In this document: positions 36,093 to 43,597 of the stretch, piece by piece
Position numbering within the stretch: the stretch's first letter is position 1
How the letters are laid out: each line of letters starts with the position of its first letter
IMG/VR virus record: IMGVR_UViG_3300009068_000061
Coordinates: 1-47,497 of that record
Length of the DNA stretch: 47,497 nt
Strand: one strand, 5' to 3'
From: a virus
Notes under the pieces: model-generated
Told to the model about the DNA's origin: nothing
Seen by the model: only the letters and a program-made list of their open reading frames with translations
Database searches by the model: none
Translations under genes and position numbers: made by a program

Positions 36093-36938
36093 TTATAATT
36101 GTATCTGCTTGACCAAGTGTTGGTTGATGTTATTGATGATCCAATGGTCTGATGAGTTATTAATCATGCCACTGATTCTTAAAAACACCCTAGGAACCCA
36201 GGCAGTATTTGCTGTGTAGTGCATTCGATTACAATTATCAAATACCACTGCATCCCCAATTTTCCAATTGGTCCAATATTGATCATCTACTCCCAACACA
36301 TGCCCGGGTACATAATCAGTCAGTGCCATCAACAATCTAATAGATGTCATGCCTCTGATTGACTTTGTGGACACATCAAATGGCAAATCTAATACTGTAG
36401 GATTGCTAGCAGCTATGTTCCGCCACATGGTCAACATAGTATCCACATGTGCTGGAAAAATACAAGCAGTTGGTTGATATTGTATTGCTACGGCACAATG
36501 CTCTAGATCAAATGCTTGTGCTATGGTTAATAATTCAGGATACGCTACAGGATTGATTATACTGTGTGTTACCGAATTGAATCCTGCGGCTTTTTGCATA
36601 GCATGCTCACCACCTAGATAATTGGTATCAAAAGAACTATTTGAAGCAGTAATATGCTTGTTGTCTTTGGAGATTTTATTAGCTAGATCTATTAGAGTTG
36701 GGGATGTGACTGTGGCAATATGCTCTATTTTGTATTCTCTAATAGTGATACTGGTTGCTAACTTAGAAATTTTATATACATCGGGTCCTAGAATGTCTAT
36801 GAGATTTTCATAGTTGTCCATCCAAGAAAAATAATCTCGCACTGTTTTTATATTGGCATATTGTGTCTGATAAAAAGACAAGGCTGATACGGTCAAATTA
36901 TCTACTTGAATTTCACGGCCAATAATATCAGTGTTCAT
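36093..36938 (-). CDS. 2OG-Fe(II) oxygenase-like protein (aspartyl-hydroxylase type)
   Basis: 281 residues from the ATG at 36938, one base after the upstream stop; an in-frame GTG further up is less likely. IFPAHVDTMLTMWRN holds the HxD, CNRMHYTANTAWVPRVFLRI the distal His and Arg. SIRLLMALTDYVPGHVLGV resembles the beta-strands around the iron in aspartyl/asparaginyl hydroxylases. It heads the transporter operon, so it may act on the imported compound, but this is inference. Confidence 0.7.
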   Translation of the reverse strand: MNTDIIGREIQVDNLTVSALSFYQTQYANIKTVRDYFSWMDNYENLIDILGPDVYKISKLATSITIREYKIEHIATVTSPTLIDLANKISKDNKHITASNSSFDTNYLGGEHAMQKAAGFNSVTHSIINPVAYPELLTIAQAFDLEHCAVAIQYQPTACIFPAHVDTMLTMWRNIAASNPTVLDLPFDVSTKSIRGMTSIRLLMALTDYVPGHVLGVDDQYWTNWKIGDAVVFDNCNRMHYTANTAWVPRVFLRISGMINNSSDHWIINNINQHLVKQIQL

Positions 36939-36939
36939 G

Positions 36940-37485
36940 TCAGTGATGCTCTTTGATTGCACCCTTCAAGCCAAGTCGAATTGCTTCGTCCATGGAGATA
37001 GCAATTGCACCAGTGGAATCCATGCCAACATCCACAGCACGATATCGCTCCATTCCACTTGTGCCACCGTGAAGATGACCATGCAAGTGTACTGAACCGC
37101 AATGCATTTGGTCCCATTCTGCAATAGGATAGTGAAACATCACAACTTTGATTTCGTTGAACTGCACATCCAGATACTTGTGGACTTCGCAAAAACATGC
37201 ACGGAATTCAGGATCCTGCAAGGTCTTGCGGTCGTGATTGCCTTCAATCAGGATTTTGTTGCCGTTGCAACGCATCATGTATTCTGCTGCTTTGGCCGCT
37301 GGCAAGAACGCTACATCGCCTAGGATGTACACAGTATCTTCAGGAGCAATCATGGCATTCCATTCAATTACCATTTGTTCGTTCATGTATGCAACATCGT
37401 CACGAAATCGTGCCCGTGTTACAGGGCAGAACTTCATGATGTTTTTGTGCCCAAAGTGCAAGTCAGATGTTACCCAAGTCTTCAT
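36940..37485 (-). CDS. Calcineurin-like metallophosphoesterase
   Basis: 181 residues from the ATG at 37485. TSDLHFGH (DxH), YILGDVAF (GD), LIEGNHDR (GNHD), VMFHYP and VHLHGHLHGG (GHxH) are the five metal-binding motifs of the superfamily. Small phage members include phosphodiesterases and RNA or nucleotide phosphatases. The substrate is unknown. It follows a small gene by one base or less and precedes the oxygenase gene. Confidence 0.93.
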   Translation of the reverse strand: MKTWVTSDLHFGHKNIMKFCPVTRARFRDDVAYMNEQMVIEWNAMIAPEDTVYILGDVAFLPAAKAAEYMMRCNGNKILIEGNHDRKTLQDPEFRACFCEVHKYLDVQFNEIKVVMFHYPIAEWDQMHCGSVHLHGHLHGGTSGMERYRAVDVGMDSTGAIAISMDEAIRLGLKGAIKEHH

Positions 37486-37486
37486 A

Positions 37487-37738
37487 TTATTTCTGTTTTG
37501 TTTGGCCAATGCGGCTGGCCTTATTCCAGGTGTACGCTACCCCATCAGGAGTCTTACCATCCACCACAGCATCCACACCAGGTTTGCCCACGTGGTTGGG
37601 ATCTTCTGATACCATGGTAACAAAGATCATGCCCAGCTTGCGAAAGGCCTCGGTATACTTCAATGCTTCGTTTAGGGTAACGGCATCATGTGCGTGTGAC
37701 CAATTGGTCACAGGATCTGTATAGTAGATTTTAAACAT
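37487..37738 (-). CDS. Small hypothetical protein, predicted leaderless
   Basis: 83 residues from the ATG at 37738 (MFKIYYTDPVTNWSHAHDAV). The consensus promoter lies 6 bases before the ATG, putting the predicted start exactly on its A. The sequence has a small alpha/beta pattern and ends with a basic tail. Function unknown. Confidence 0.78.
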   Translation of the reverse strand: MFKIYYTDPVTNWSHAHDAVTLNEALKYTEAFRKLGMIFVTMVSEDPNHVGKPGVDAVVDGKTPDGVAYTWNKASRIGQTKQK

Positions 37739-37744
37739 AACCCT

Positions 37745-37773
37745 ATTATATAGCATAGCACTATTCAAGTCAA
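37745..37773 (-). promoter_or_regulatory. Sigma70 promoter (leaderless position)
   Basis: TTGACT (37768-37773), 17 bases, TATAAT (37745-37750). The start is predicted at 37738, the ATG. Confidence 0.8.
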
Positions 37774-37774
37774 G

Positions 37775-38437
37775 CTATGTTGACATAAGGGTGTGGGTAA
37801 ATTGCAACAACAGTTGATGATGCAGTCCTTGATGCCAATGTGGTGCTAGATATTGCCAGGGTTTTTGATACCATAATCGGGTACTTTCTAAATGACAACC
37901 AATCACCCCAACTCTGTTTTGAATGATAGCCATTGGGTCACCATTTGCATATCGACCCACAGTGGTAAATTTGGTCTCATCACCAATCAGGGCACACCCG
38001 TCCCAGAAGAACATGTTATGCGGTTGGCCTTGCCAATCAATTGCGGTAACAGTTCCGTAACTTCTACGTACCTCAGCACCCGGACGTTTGATGTATTGTT
38101 CGCACTTTACGTCCTGCAAAATATCAAAAAACCAATGCCCGGCCCAGTATGCTCCCATGCAAATGCCCAAGTATCTGCCGCCGGATTCCACAAAATCAGC
38201 TATCATGTTGGCTTGTTTACGCAGGAAGAAATCATAGTAGCGATCAGCTTCGCCAATCCCCCCTGGAAACACAACCATTGCTGCCTGTGCCAACAAGTCT
38301 GAATTTAGAGTTTTTTCGTTGAATCTCTGTACGCGATAGTGACTGCCTAGACTCTTTTCTACCCCATCACAGCTTTGATTGCTGCATTCAGGATGATGAG
38401 AGAACAAGGCAATCAGGGGTTTATGGGCATCCAGCAT
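37775..38437 (-). CDS. Class I glutamine-amidotransferase-like protein (BPL_N type)
   Basis: 220 residues. VVFPGGIGEADRYYDFF and YLGICMGAYWAGHWFF (nucleophile elbow G-x-C-x-G) match the N-terminal amidotransferase-like domain found with some biotin protein ligases, and VIGCHLESTRLWY supplies the histidine region. The catalytic role in phages is unknown. A TGTAAATA element lies 6 bases before the ATG. Confidence 0.85.
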   Translation of the reverse strand: MLDAHKPLIALFSHHPECSNQSCDGVEKSLGSHYRVQRFNEKTLNSDLLAQAAMVVFPGGIGEADRYYDFFLRKQANMIADFVESGGRYLGICMGAYWAGHWFFDILQDVKCEQYIKRPGAEVRRSYGTVTAIDWQGQPHNMFFWDGCALIGDETKFTTVGRYANGDPMAIIQNRVGVIGCHLESTRLWYQKPWQYLAPHWHQGLHHQLLLQFTHTLMST

Positions 38438-38442
38438 GTTGT

Positions 38443-38450
38443 TATTTACA
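38443..38450 (-). promoter_or_regulatory. T4-late-like promoter element TGTAAATA
   Basis: TGTAAATA ends 6 bases before the ATG at 38437, the same spacing as the other late elements. Confidence 0.42.
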
Positions 38451-38470
38451 CACTATTTTGCCCTGTATTT

Positions 38471-38854
38471 TTAATCTGTGTCTGGCCAAGGTTCTACCAA
38501 CCACCCTATAGCAAATAGGTCTTGACGTATTTCATCAGTAACGGTACTTTCCCCTACGTAGCCTTTGGTGCCAGTCTCATCACCATTGCCTAGTCCGCCG
38601 CCCATGCCCGAACAATACCAGTCCATGTAGTCGCCTTGCTTGCGTATATCAGCAATGATCCCGCCAGCTGATCGCCAACTACGTGTCCATTTTAAATCTG
38701 CAACTCTAGGCCAAACATCGTTTTTTTGAAACACATTATTACACATGGCCGCATAGAGATTCTGGGCGTATGTATCGCTGTCAATCACTTTCTTTGCCAT
38801 CCATCCAGATGTGACAATGTCCTTGTCGAGATCATTGGCAGGATCTTGTCTCAT
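38471..38854 (-). CDS. Conserved phage hypothetical protein
   Basis: 127 residues. WRSAGGIIADIRKQGDYMDW then YCSGMGG is a motif I recall from T4-like marine phage proteins of unknown function. The ATG overlaps the upstream stop as ATGA. A Cys plus Gly-rich YCSGMGGGLGNG could be a ligand-binding loop. Confidence 0.82.
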   Translation of the reverse strand: MRQDPANDLDKDIVTSGWMAKKVIDSDTYAQNLYAAMCNNVFQKNDVWPRVADLKWTRSWRSAGGIIADIRKQGDYMDWYCSGMGGGLGNGDETGTKGYVGESTVTDEIRQDLFAIGWLVEPWPDTD

Positions 38855-39054
38855 TGCAAAGTGCGGGATTCATCCTGGAGATCGGCTTTGACTCGATCCG
38901 GCAGATCCGCAAAATCAACTTCCGTGCTTTGTGCAGCAAGTTCTTCGGGAGTCATGGATCCAAACATTTCTTCAAGTTCTGTTATCAAGGCATCTAGTTC
39001 TTCTTGAGAGCCATCAAAGTCATCAAACGCTCCTGGTGCAAACTGTACTTTCAT
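38851..39054 (-). CDS. Small acidic hypothetical protein
   Basis: 67 residues from the ATG at 39054, with AAGGAT upstream. Very acidic (DDFDGSQEELDALITELEEM), helical. Coupled to the next gene by ATGA. It starts 20 bases after tRNA-Met. Function unknown. Confidence 0.75.
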   Translation of the reverse strand: MKVQFAPGAFDDFDGSQEELDALITELEEMFGSMTPEELAAQSTEVDFADLPDRVKADLQDESRTLQ

Positions 39055-39073
39055 AATGTATCCTTGTGATAAA

Positions 39074-39151
39074 TGGTGGGACCTCTGTGAGTCGAACACA
39101 GCACCAACAGATTATGAGTCTGCTGCTCTAACCAACATGAGCTAAGGTCCC
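39074..39151 (-). tRNA. tRNA-Met(CAT), elongator or Ile2
   Basis: Acceptor GGGACCT/AGGTCCC, D-stem GCTC/GAGC, anticodon GCAGA-CTCATAA-TCTGT, T-arm CTGTG-TTCGACT-CACAG, A73, CCA. The only tRNA outside the main cluster. Confidence 0.92.
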
Positions 39152-39161
39152 TGGTTATTTG

Positions 39162-39359
39162 TTACGCCAAACGATCTACGTTCTGGCCATTGCGATTCAT
39201 GCGCCTGTTCATTTCTACATGTTTGGCTTCGTCAATTTCATGTTGATGTTTGATTCGTACCTCATCCTGCAAACGTTCAAGGTGACGGCGATCCACACGG
39301 CGAATCTCTTGAAGCCTGTAAACTTCGTTATTGTGTGTGTGGATGCTGTCAACTTTCAT
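39162..39359 (-). CDS. Small coiled-coil-like protein
   Basis: 65 residues from the ATG at 39359, rich in Arg, Glu and His (RLQEIRRVDRRHLERLQDEV). A continuous amphipathic helix. Function unknown. Confidence 0.65.
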   Translation of the reverse strand: MKVDSIHTHNNEVYRLQEIRRVDRRHLERLQDEVRIKHQHEIDEAKHVEMNRRMNRNGQNVDRLA

Positions 39360-39381
39360 AATATTACTTATCAATCACTTG

Positions 39382-39531
39382 CTATTCCGAATAGCTGTCA
39401 ACTTCTGTTAACTCGGCCACTTGATACACCATGTCCACTGACACATCCAACATACCAGAAATGGTCACTGGTCGGTAACCTTCTTCAAGTAGAGATCTAA
39501 TCTCTTCAATCAGTTGTTTTATTTTGCTCAT
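39382..39531 (-). CDS. Small helix-turn-helix-like protein
   Basis: 49 residues from the ATG at 39531 with AAGGAA upstream. EEGYRPVTISGMLDVSVDMV resembles a helix-turn-helix (helix, turn with VSVDMVYQV recognition helix). It could be a small regulator but is very short. Confidence 0.65.
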   Translation of the reverse strand: MSKIKQLIEEIRSLLEEGYRPVTISGMLDVSVDMVYQVAELTEVDSYSE

Positions 39532-39563
39532 ATTATTCCTTTTGTTTTGAAATTCACATGGGT

Positions 39564-40028
39564 TCAACTAGCATTCCAAATCTCTGCATATCCTTCTTCC
39601 ACAGTTGGTTCTTCCCAACCTGCGATCATACTACGCATGACATGATCGGGAATGCTCTTTCCAACACGGCTGGCCAACCGCCGAGCCAGTTCTTCAGCCT
39701 CGGGGGTGCGAAACACCACAGCAATATGTTCATAGTCAGGCAACATGCGGAACTTCTTCAGACGACTTTTGACTGTGGTTGAGGTCTGATCCCAAATTAT
39801 ACTATGATTGTGCTCACGTGCAAATACAACTTGTTCAGTCATCAAGTCCACAGCCGTGGGCATGTACTCCTTGAACACTTGATTGTAGGTTTTGCCTTGT
39901 GCTCTGGCATAGTCTTCCACAAACGCATCTGTACTGACTATAGTCAGCCCCAGGGCCCAGTCTTGGTCCCGTATCCAGGTGCTTTTGCCTGCGCCCGGAA
40001 CTCCTACTAATACGTAAACTTTTGACAT
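39564..40028 (-). CDS. P-loop polynucleotide-kinase-like protein
   Basis: 154 residues from the ATG at 40028. VYVLVGVPGAGKSTWIRDQD is Walker A, VSTDAFVEDYA follows, and IIWDQTSTTVKSRLKKF and VVFRTPEAEELARRLASR match the lid and base-binding region of the AAA_33/T4 Pnk kinase domain. There is no phosphatase domain, unlike T4 Pnk. With two RNA ligases in the window, end healing of broken RNA is the likely task. It overlaps the small gene upstream as TAATG. Confidence 0.87.
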   Translation of the reverse strand: MSKVYVLVGVPGAGKSTWIRDQDWALGLTIVSTDAFVEDYARAQGKTYNQVFKEYMPTAVDLMTEQVVFAREHNHSIIWDQTSTTVKSRLKKFRMLPDYEHIAVVFRTPEAEELARRLASRVGKSIPDHVMRSMIAGWEEPTVEEGYAEIWNAS

Positions 40029-40141
40029 TACTTCTCTACAATTCGATATTGACTTTTTGGATAGCGTTCTTGCAGCCATTCAATCAGGCCTGGCTCCCAA
40101 GGCAGTTTAACTGATTCATAACGATTGGTAATGTATTTCAT
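40028..40141 (-). CDS. Very small protein coupled to the kinase gene
   Basis: 37 residues, MKYITNRYESVKLPWEPGLI then EWLQERYPKSQYRIVEK. It fits exactly between two genes, overlapping the upstream one as ATGA and the kinase as TAATG, which supports real translation. Function unknown. Confidence 0.65.
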   Translation of the reverse strand: MKYITNRYESVKLPWEPGLIEWLQERYPKSQYRIVEK

Positions 40142-40362
40142 TCTTCAACTCTGAAATGTTCTTTAATATCGTTAACCAACTCAACCGCCCATACTGGTTC
40201 GGCATATTGAGCCGCTTCATTCCCAATCTTATCCAAACATTCCTTCACAATCAACTCGGCGAACTTTTCTGCATTGAGCAGACGAATCTTTGTATCTGGA
40301 TCTGCCATGTTAGGCACCCATTCCATAGACTGTTCTTTTAGTTGTCGAATTCGTTCATTCAT
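40138..40362 (-). CDS. Small conserved phage protein
   Basis: 74 residues. MNERIRQLKEQSMEWV, NAEKFAELIVKECLDKIGNE and IKEHFRVEE form a pattern I have seen in small proteins of many large phages. ATGA overlap at both ends. Function unknown. Confidence 0.8.
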   Translation of the reverse strand: MNERIRQLKEQSMEWVPNMADPDTKIRLLNAEKFAELIVKECLDKIGNEAAQYAEPVWAVELVNDIKEHFRVEE

Positions 40363-40580
40363 TCTTCGTGTCCTAGTGTTTGAGGGCTGTGATCCAGTCG
40401 ATCAATGTCGTTTTCACGATAGAAGAATGCATCTGGATCCGTTATTGTAACACACAAATCGCTATGATGCAAGTCATAATCCACAAAGTTGTGTTCAGAA
40501 TCATACACTCTGAATTTGTAAACACCGGCAGCAACTTGGATCAACACACCTTCCGTACCATCAGCTGACGTTGGTTTCAT
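40359..40580 (-). CDS. Small conserved phage protein
   Basis: 73 residues. VYKFRVYDSEHNFVDYDLHH then SDLCVTITDPDAFFY and LDHSPQTLG resemble conserved small proteins of T4-like cyanophages. Probably a compact beta-fold. GGAGAGAAC precedes the ATG. Function unknown. Confidence 0.82.
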   Translation of the reverse strand: MKPTSADGTEGVLIQVAAGVYKFRVYDSEHNFVDYDLHHSDLCVTITDPDAFFYRENDIDRLDHSPQTLGHEE

Positions 40581-40594
40581 TGTTCTCTCCTAAA

Positions 40595-40780
40595 TTAAGT
40601 ATCGCCTAATTGCCGTTCAAGATCTTCAATACGTTTTTCATAAACATCACGTAATGCATCTCGTTCATCCTCTACGCTGGATAGTTCTTGTTGTAGATAA
40701 GTTATTTGTCCACGCAACCAAATAATCTGTTGCTCAAGTTCAAATATCTTTTCTCGTTGTGGATCTTCATCCTCGATCAT
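40595..40780 (-). CDS. Small coiled-coil protein
   Basis: 61 residues, almost wholly heptad-like (REKIFELEQQIIWLRGQITY and QQELSSVEDERDALRDVYEK). A likely oligomerising helix. Function unknown. Confidence 0.72.
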   Translation of the reverse strand: MIEDEDPQREKIFELEQQIIWLRGQITYLQQELSSVEDERDALRDVYEKRIEDLERQLGDT

Positions 40781-40820
40781 TCTTCAACTCCAAAATGTTG
40801 TTTCAATCTTGCTTTTGCTA
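40777..40820 (-). pseudogene. Fragment related to the end of the 40138-40362 gene
   Basis: A frame without its own start ends KARLKQHFGVEE and the same GTTGAAGAATGA junction as the 40138-40362 gene (IKEHFRVEE). It looks like the remaining 3' end of a duplicated copy. Confidence 0.45.
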
Positions 40821-41162
40821 TTATTCGGCATGCCAGTTACCTTGCAAACAATGCAAGAATTCATGCCCTACTGTACGCATATCTACCTTTTCAGGCAAAA
40901 TTATCAAGCATCGATCTGGCCATTGCCAAGTACAAGCCAATGCACCGTTGGGAAATCCACCCAATCCAAAATTTCGACTTTGAGCATTGCAGACTGCTTG
41001 AATTTCGGACGCTTTGACATACTGTATCTCTACTGTTGTTTTGTTGGTACTATTTTTTTTCATATCAAACACACGACTACCAGAATTATCAAAATTCCAC
41101 TGTGCGTTTGCAGTGCTTGCAACCAAACATATTGCAACAGATAACACAAGATTTTTCAACAT
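40821..41162 (-). CDS. Secreted protein with an HExxH motif
   Basis: 113 residues. A signal peptide MLKNLVLSVAICLVASTANA leads to a mature part of about 93 residues ending TVGHEFLHCLQGNWHAE, where HEFLH matches a zinc metallopeptidase helix. Four cysteines fit a disulfide-bonded periplasmic protein. It may act on the host envelope. The small size makes catalysis uncertain. The next gene upstream encodes a membrane protein. Confidence 0.75.
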   Translation of the reverse strand: MLKNLVLSVAICLVASTANAQWNFDNSGSRVFDMKKNSTNKTTVEIQYVKASEIQAVCNAQSRNFGLGGFPNGALACTWQWPDRCLIILPEKVDMRTVGHEFLHCLQGNWHAE

Positions 41163-41167
41163 AATTA

Positions 41168-41440
41168 TTACTTAATTTGAAATAAACAATACACACTCAA
41201 GGCAAAAACAGCCACAAACCCAGCTGTGTCAATCAGTTCAGAATACGATCCAGTCTTGCGAAGTGCCTGTGCAATTAGATCAGTCAGTCGTTTAAAACTC
41301 TGATTTAAATTGCCATTGAATATCCCATCAATGATCAAGGCCACAGCCATAGCAAACATTGCCACAGTTACAACATTCAACAATATCAACCATTGATAAT
41401 AAGATATCCACTTGTCAAGATCTTTTATGTAGAATGACAT
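41168..41440 (-). CDS. Small membrane protein with two transmembrane helices
   Basis: 90 residues: helix 1 WLILLNVVTVAMFAMAVALI (about 17-37) and helix 2 FVAVFALSVYCLFQI near the C-terminus, with a basic loop between. Next to a secreted HExxH protein, so a joint envelope role is possible; a holin- or spanin-like part in lysis is one option but unproven. Confidence 0.75.
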   Translation of the reverse strand: MSFYIKDLDKWISYYQWLILLNVVTVAMFAMAVALIIDGIFNGNLNQSFKRLTDLIAQALRKTGSYSELIDTAGFVAVFALSVYCLFQIK

Positions 41441-42465
41441 TACTTTTCTCCCAGCAGGTACCGGTTAGAGATAGCCTTGAAGCTCATGCCACCATGCACT
41501 TGCTTGAACACAATGCCTTCACGTTCGGGTCCTGTGATATCGCCCATCACACTCTTGCCTTCAGCAAACTTTAGGATTTCTTCCACAGAGCCTGTACCAA
41601 GATTCCAATCAGTGTGCAGCACAGGAACATGCAGCAGTCCCATCTCCTCAACAAGAGCACGACGGAACATGGGGCTCAAGTATGCACCACCAAACACATC
41701 GTAGATATCAAACACACGGAACTCTGGGTCACGCAGTTTATAGATGTTGCCTTGGATGCCGGGCCCGATTAGTTCGCCTTGAACAGCAACATTCTTGTTG
41801 CCAAACAAACCGCGAATCTTTGCTTCAATCCCATCACGACGGGCCACAGCCCATAATGTGTTGCCTTCAGTTTCCTTTAGGTCCAGGTTACGTGAGCAAA
41901 CACCGAATTCACCATCGATCAAGTACACAGTCATTGAAGAACCTTCCAGCTTTTCAGTAACTTCATACTCAGTGCCTGATTCGGCAGCAGCACGGATTTC
42001 TGCAACTAGATTTTGTGCCCGTTCTTGGTCAGTCTTGGGAATCTCAGATGGAAAGTTACCACGTGCCATACCAGCCAACTGAGCATTCATGGGCATTTCC
42101 CACTTCACAATGTTCAGCAATTCAGTAACATCTTCGCCCTCAACGAAAGAATTTGTTTGTGGAATAACATCATCAAGATTCAACAGCAAACCTTGAGATA
42201 GTTGGCCACGCAGCTTTACAGTACGCAGACGTTCACCGCGGATGCCTTCGAACTCACGAGGCTCCTTGCCCTTGCTTAGGAAAGCAGCAATCTCAGTAGG
42301 AATCCAAGAGTCAATCTCGCAATACACTGCACGATCGCCTACAGCAAACTCGCCCTTCTTTACCACTACCTTCCATCCACCAATGGTAGCGCACTCAATT
42401 GCATCTGCACCTTCAATCGGGGTGAGTGCATCAATCTTACGAATAGTAGCCATCTTGCGAGTCAT
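41440..42465 (-). CDS. RNA ligase of the DraRnl/Rnl5 type
   Basis: 341 residues. An N-terminal OB-like domain (about 1-150, WKVVVKKGEFAVGDRAVYCE) precedes the nucleotidyltransferase, whose motif I is VTEKLEGSSMTVY (KxxG). Other motifs are VQGELIGPGIQGN, FRVFDIYD, REGIVFK and FKAISNRYLL. Deinococcus Rnl-type enzymes with an N-terminal OB domain seal nicked RNA. It is unrelated in layout to the Rnl1-like ligase at 31376, so this phage has two sealing enzymes. It overlaps the upstream small gene as ATGA. Confidence 0.92.
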   Translation of the reverse strand: MTRKMATIRKIDALTPIEGADAIECATIGGWKVVVKKGEFAVGDRAVYCEIDSWIPTEIAAFLSKGKEPREFEGIRGERLRTVKLRGQLSQGLLLNLDDVIPQTNSFVEGEDVTELLNIVKWEMPMNAQLAGMARGNFPSEIPKTDQERAQNLVAEIRAAAESGTEYEVTEKLEGSSMTVYLIDGEFGVCSRNLDLKETEGNTLWAVARRDGIEAKIRGLFGNKNVAVQGELIGPGIQGNIYKLRDPEFRVFDIYDVFGGAYLSPMFRRALVEEMGLLHVPVLHTDWNLGTGSVEEILKFAEGKSVMGDITGPEREGIVFKQVHGGMSFKAISNRYLLGEK

Positions 42466-42623
42466 AAATTTCCTTTAACTTTTTTTGATTTGCACTGGTC
42501 TTGTTCAAACAAATCAATATAATAGAATCGTTTGTATTTTTCTAATCGTTCAGGGCTGTTACATGCATGGAAATAACCCTGTACGCTAGTCTTAAATTTG
42601 CAGTCTTTACACTGATCAGGCAT
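42462..42623 (-). CDS. Small Cys-rich protein
   Basis: 53 residues: MPDQCKDCKFKTSVQGYFHA, then CNSPERLEKYKRFYY..., with C5, C8, C21 and C46. CxxC near the start suggests zinc binding. It overlaps the RNA ligase start as ATGA, so the two are translationally coupled. Confidence 0.72.
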   Translation of the reverse strand: MPDQCKDCKFKTSVQGYFHACNSPERLEKYKRFYYIDLFEQDQCKSKKVKGNL

Positions 42624-42624
42624 T

Positions 42625-42831
42625 TTATTTCTTTCCAATCTTTGATACTACGTTAGCCTTGCTCACATGCAGTTGGTACAGGAACCTGCGGTACGCTCGC
42701 AATGAGGCAATGCTCATTGGATCTGTCTTGCCTTCAAGTTCGGCAATCTTTGCTTCTAACTCTTGTTCTTTTGCACGGTGGCGCTCAATGTCTGCATTGA
42801 GCCCTTTTGTTTTGTTCCAAAAGAATTTCAT
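42625..42831 (-). CDS. Small helical protein
   Basis: 68 residues from the ATG at 42831, with AAGGAGAA upstream. Coiled-coil-like (ADIERHRAKEQELEAKIAEL), then a basic tail. Its stop is next to the Cys-rich gene. Function unknown. Confidence 0.72.
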   Translation of the reverse strand: MKFFWNKTKGLNADIERHRAKEQELEAKIAELEGKTDPMSIASLRAYRRFLYQLHVSKANVVSKIGKK

Positions 42832-42841
42832 AACGTTCTCC

Positions 42842-43201
42842 TTATAATCCCAACAGTTCGCGTTCAAAATCAGTCAACTTGGCCAATGCTTCTTTCTTGG
42901 CTGCTTCACGCTCTGCTGCCTTACGACGGTCTTCGTCCAGCTGATCCAGGTCCCACATTAGGCTTTCCAAGTCTATCTGGGCCTGCATAGAGTGTACTGG
43001 AGACAATGTCCAACTGTCACGCCCCTCGACCAGAAGGAACTTGGAGTTGCGTACTGTGAGACTAAAAGAGTTAGGACTATTCGTAGCTCGTTCCAACTGT
43101 GCCATCAACAGGCCAGGGAAGGCAGCAACTTCTTCTGCTTCGCGCTGAGCCATAAATGCTTCATTCTCAGCTGTGAGTTCTGCTTTTGTCTTACGTGCCA
43201 T
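42842..43201 (-). CDS. Small hypothetical protein
   Basis: 119 residues from the ATG at 43201, with AAGGAGTTG upstream. The middle FSLTVRNSKFLLVEGRDSWT is beta-like, with charged helices on both sides. First gene after a consensus promoter. Function unknown. Confidence 0.77.
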   Translation of the reverse strand: MARKTKAELTAENEAFMAQREAEEVAAFPGLLMAQLERATNSPNSFSLTVRNSKFLLVEGRDSWTLSPVHSMQAQIDLESLMWDLDQLDEDRRKAAEREAAKKEALAKLTDFERELLGL

Positions 43202-43227
43202 GATCAACTCCTTGTTGCGATAAGTGT

Positions 43228-43256
43228 ATTATAGCAGAACGGTGATTTCTGGTCAA
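43228..43256 (-). promoter_or_regulatory. Sigma70 promoter
   Basis: TTGACC (43251-43256), 17 bases, TATAAT (43228-43233). Its -35 overlaps the end of the GIY-YIG gene. Leader about 20 bases to 43201. Confidence 0.86.
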
Positions 43257-43597
43257 CCGTTCTGCTTCACACGCACATCAGTGTTCAGTGCAGGTGTGTA
43301 CTGAGCAATCAGCTCGCGTTCCAATTTGTGTGCAGCAGCTTTGCCACGCACAATGTCCACAATCACAGCGGTGATGCTGTCAGCACCTGCCATGCGAATT
43401 GCTTCGTACAGGCACCAAGATTTGTCCTCAGTGCGCGAACGATAGATGTGTTTGTTAACACGGCTACGCAGGCTCATGGGGATTGTGCGCTGAGTCTTTG
43501 CAGTGATACCAATGTAAAACTCTGTACCAATATGCAGAGCATACACAATATGAGTGCGATCAACACGCTTTTTACGAGTGGCTTTTGTTGCTTCCAT
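43253..43597 (-). CDS. GIY-YIG nuclease, predicted leaderless
   Basis: 114 residues. [20 protein letters not shown] corresponds to the GIY...YIG motif, R44-like residues sit in [13 protein letters not shown], and [15 protein letters not shown] gives the catalytic Glu and final Asn. A minimal GIY-YIG domain like T4 Seg-type endonucleases or UvrC-like enzymes. The promoter lies 6 bases before the ATG, with the predicted start on its A. Confidence 0.85.
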   Translation of the reverse strand: MEATKATRKKRVDRTHIVYALHIGTEFYIGITAKTQRTIPMSLRSRVNKHIYRSRTEDKSWCLYEAIRMAGADSITAVIVDIVRGKAAAHKLERELIAQYTPALNTDVRVKQNG

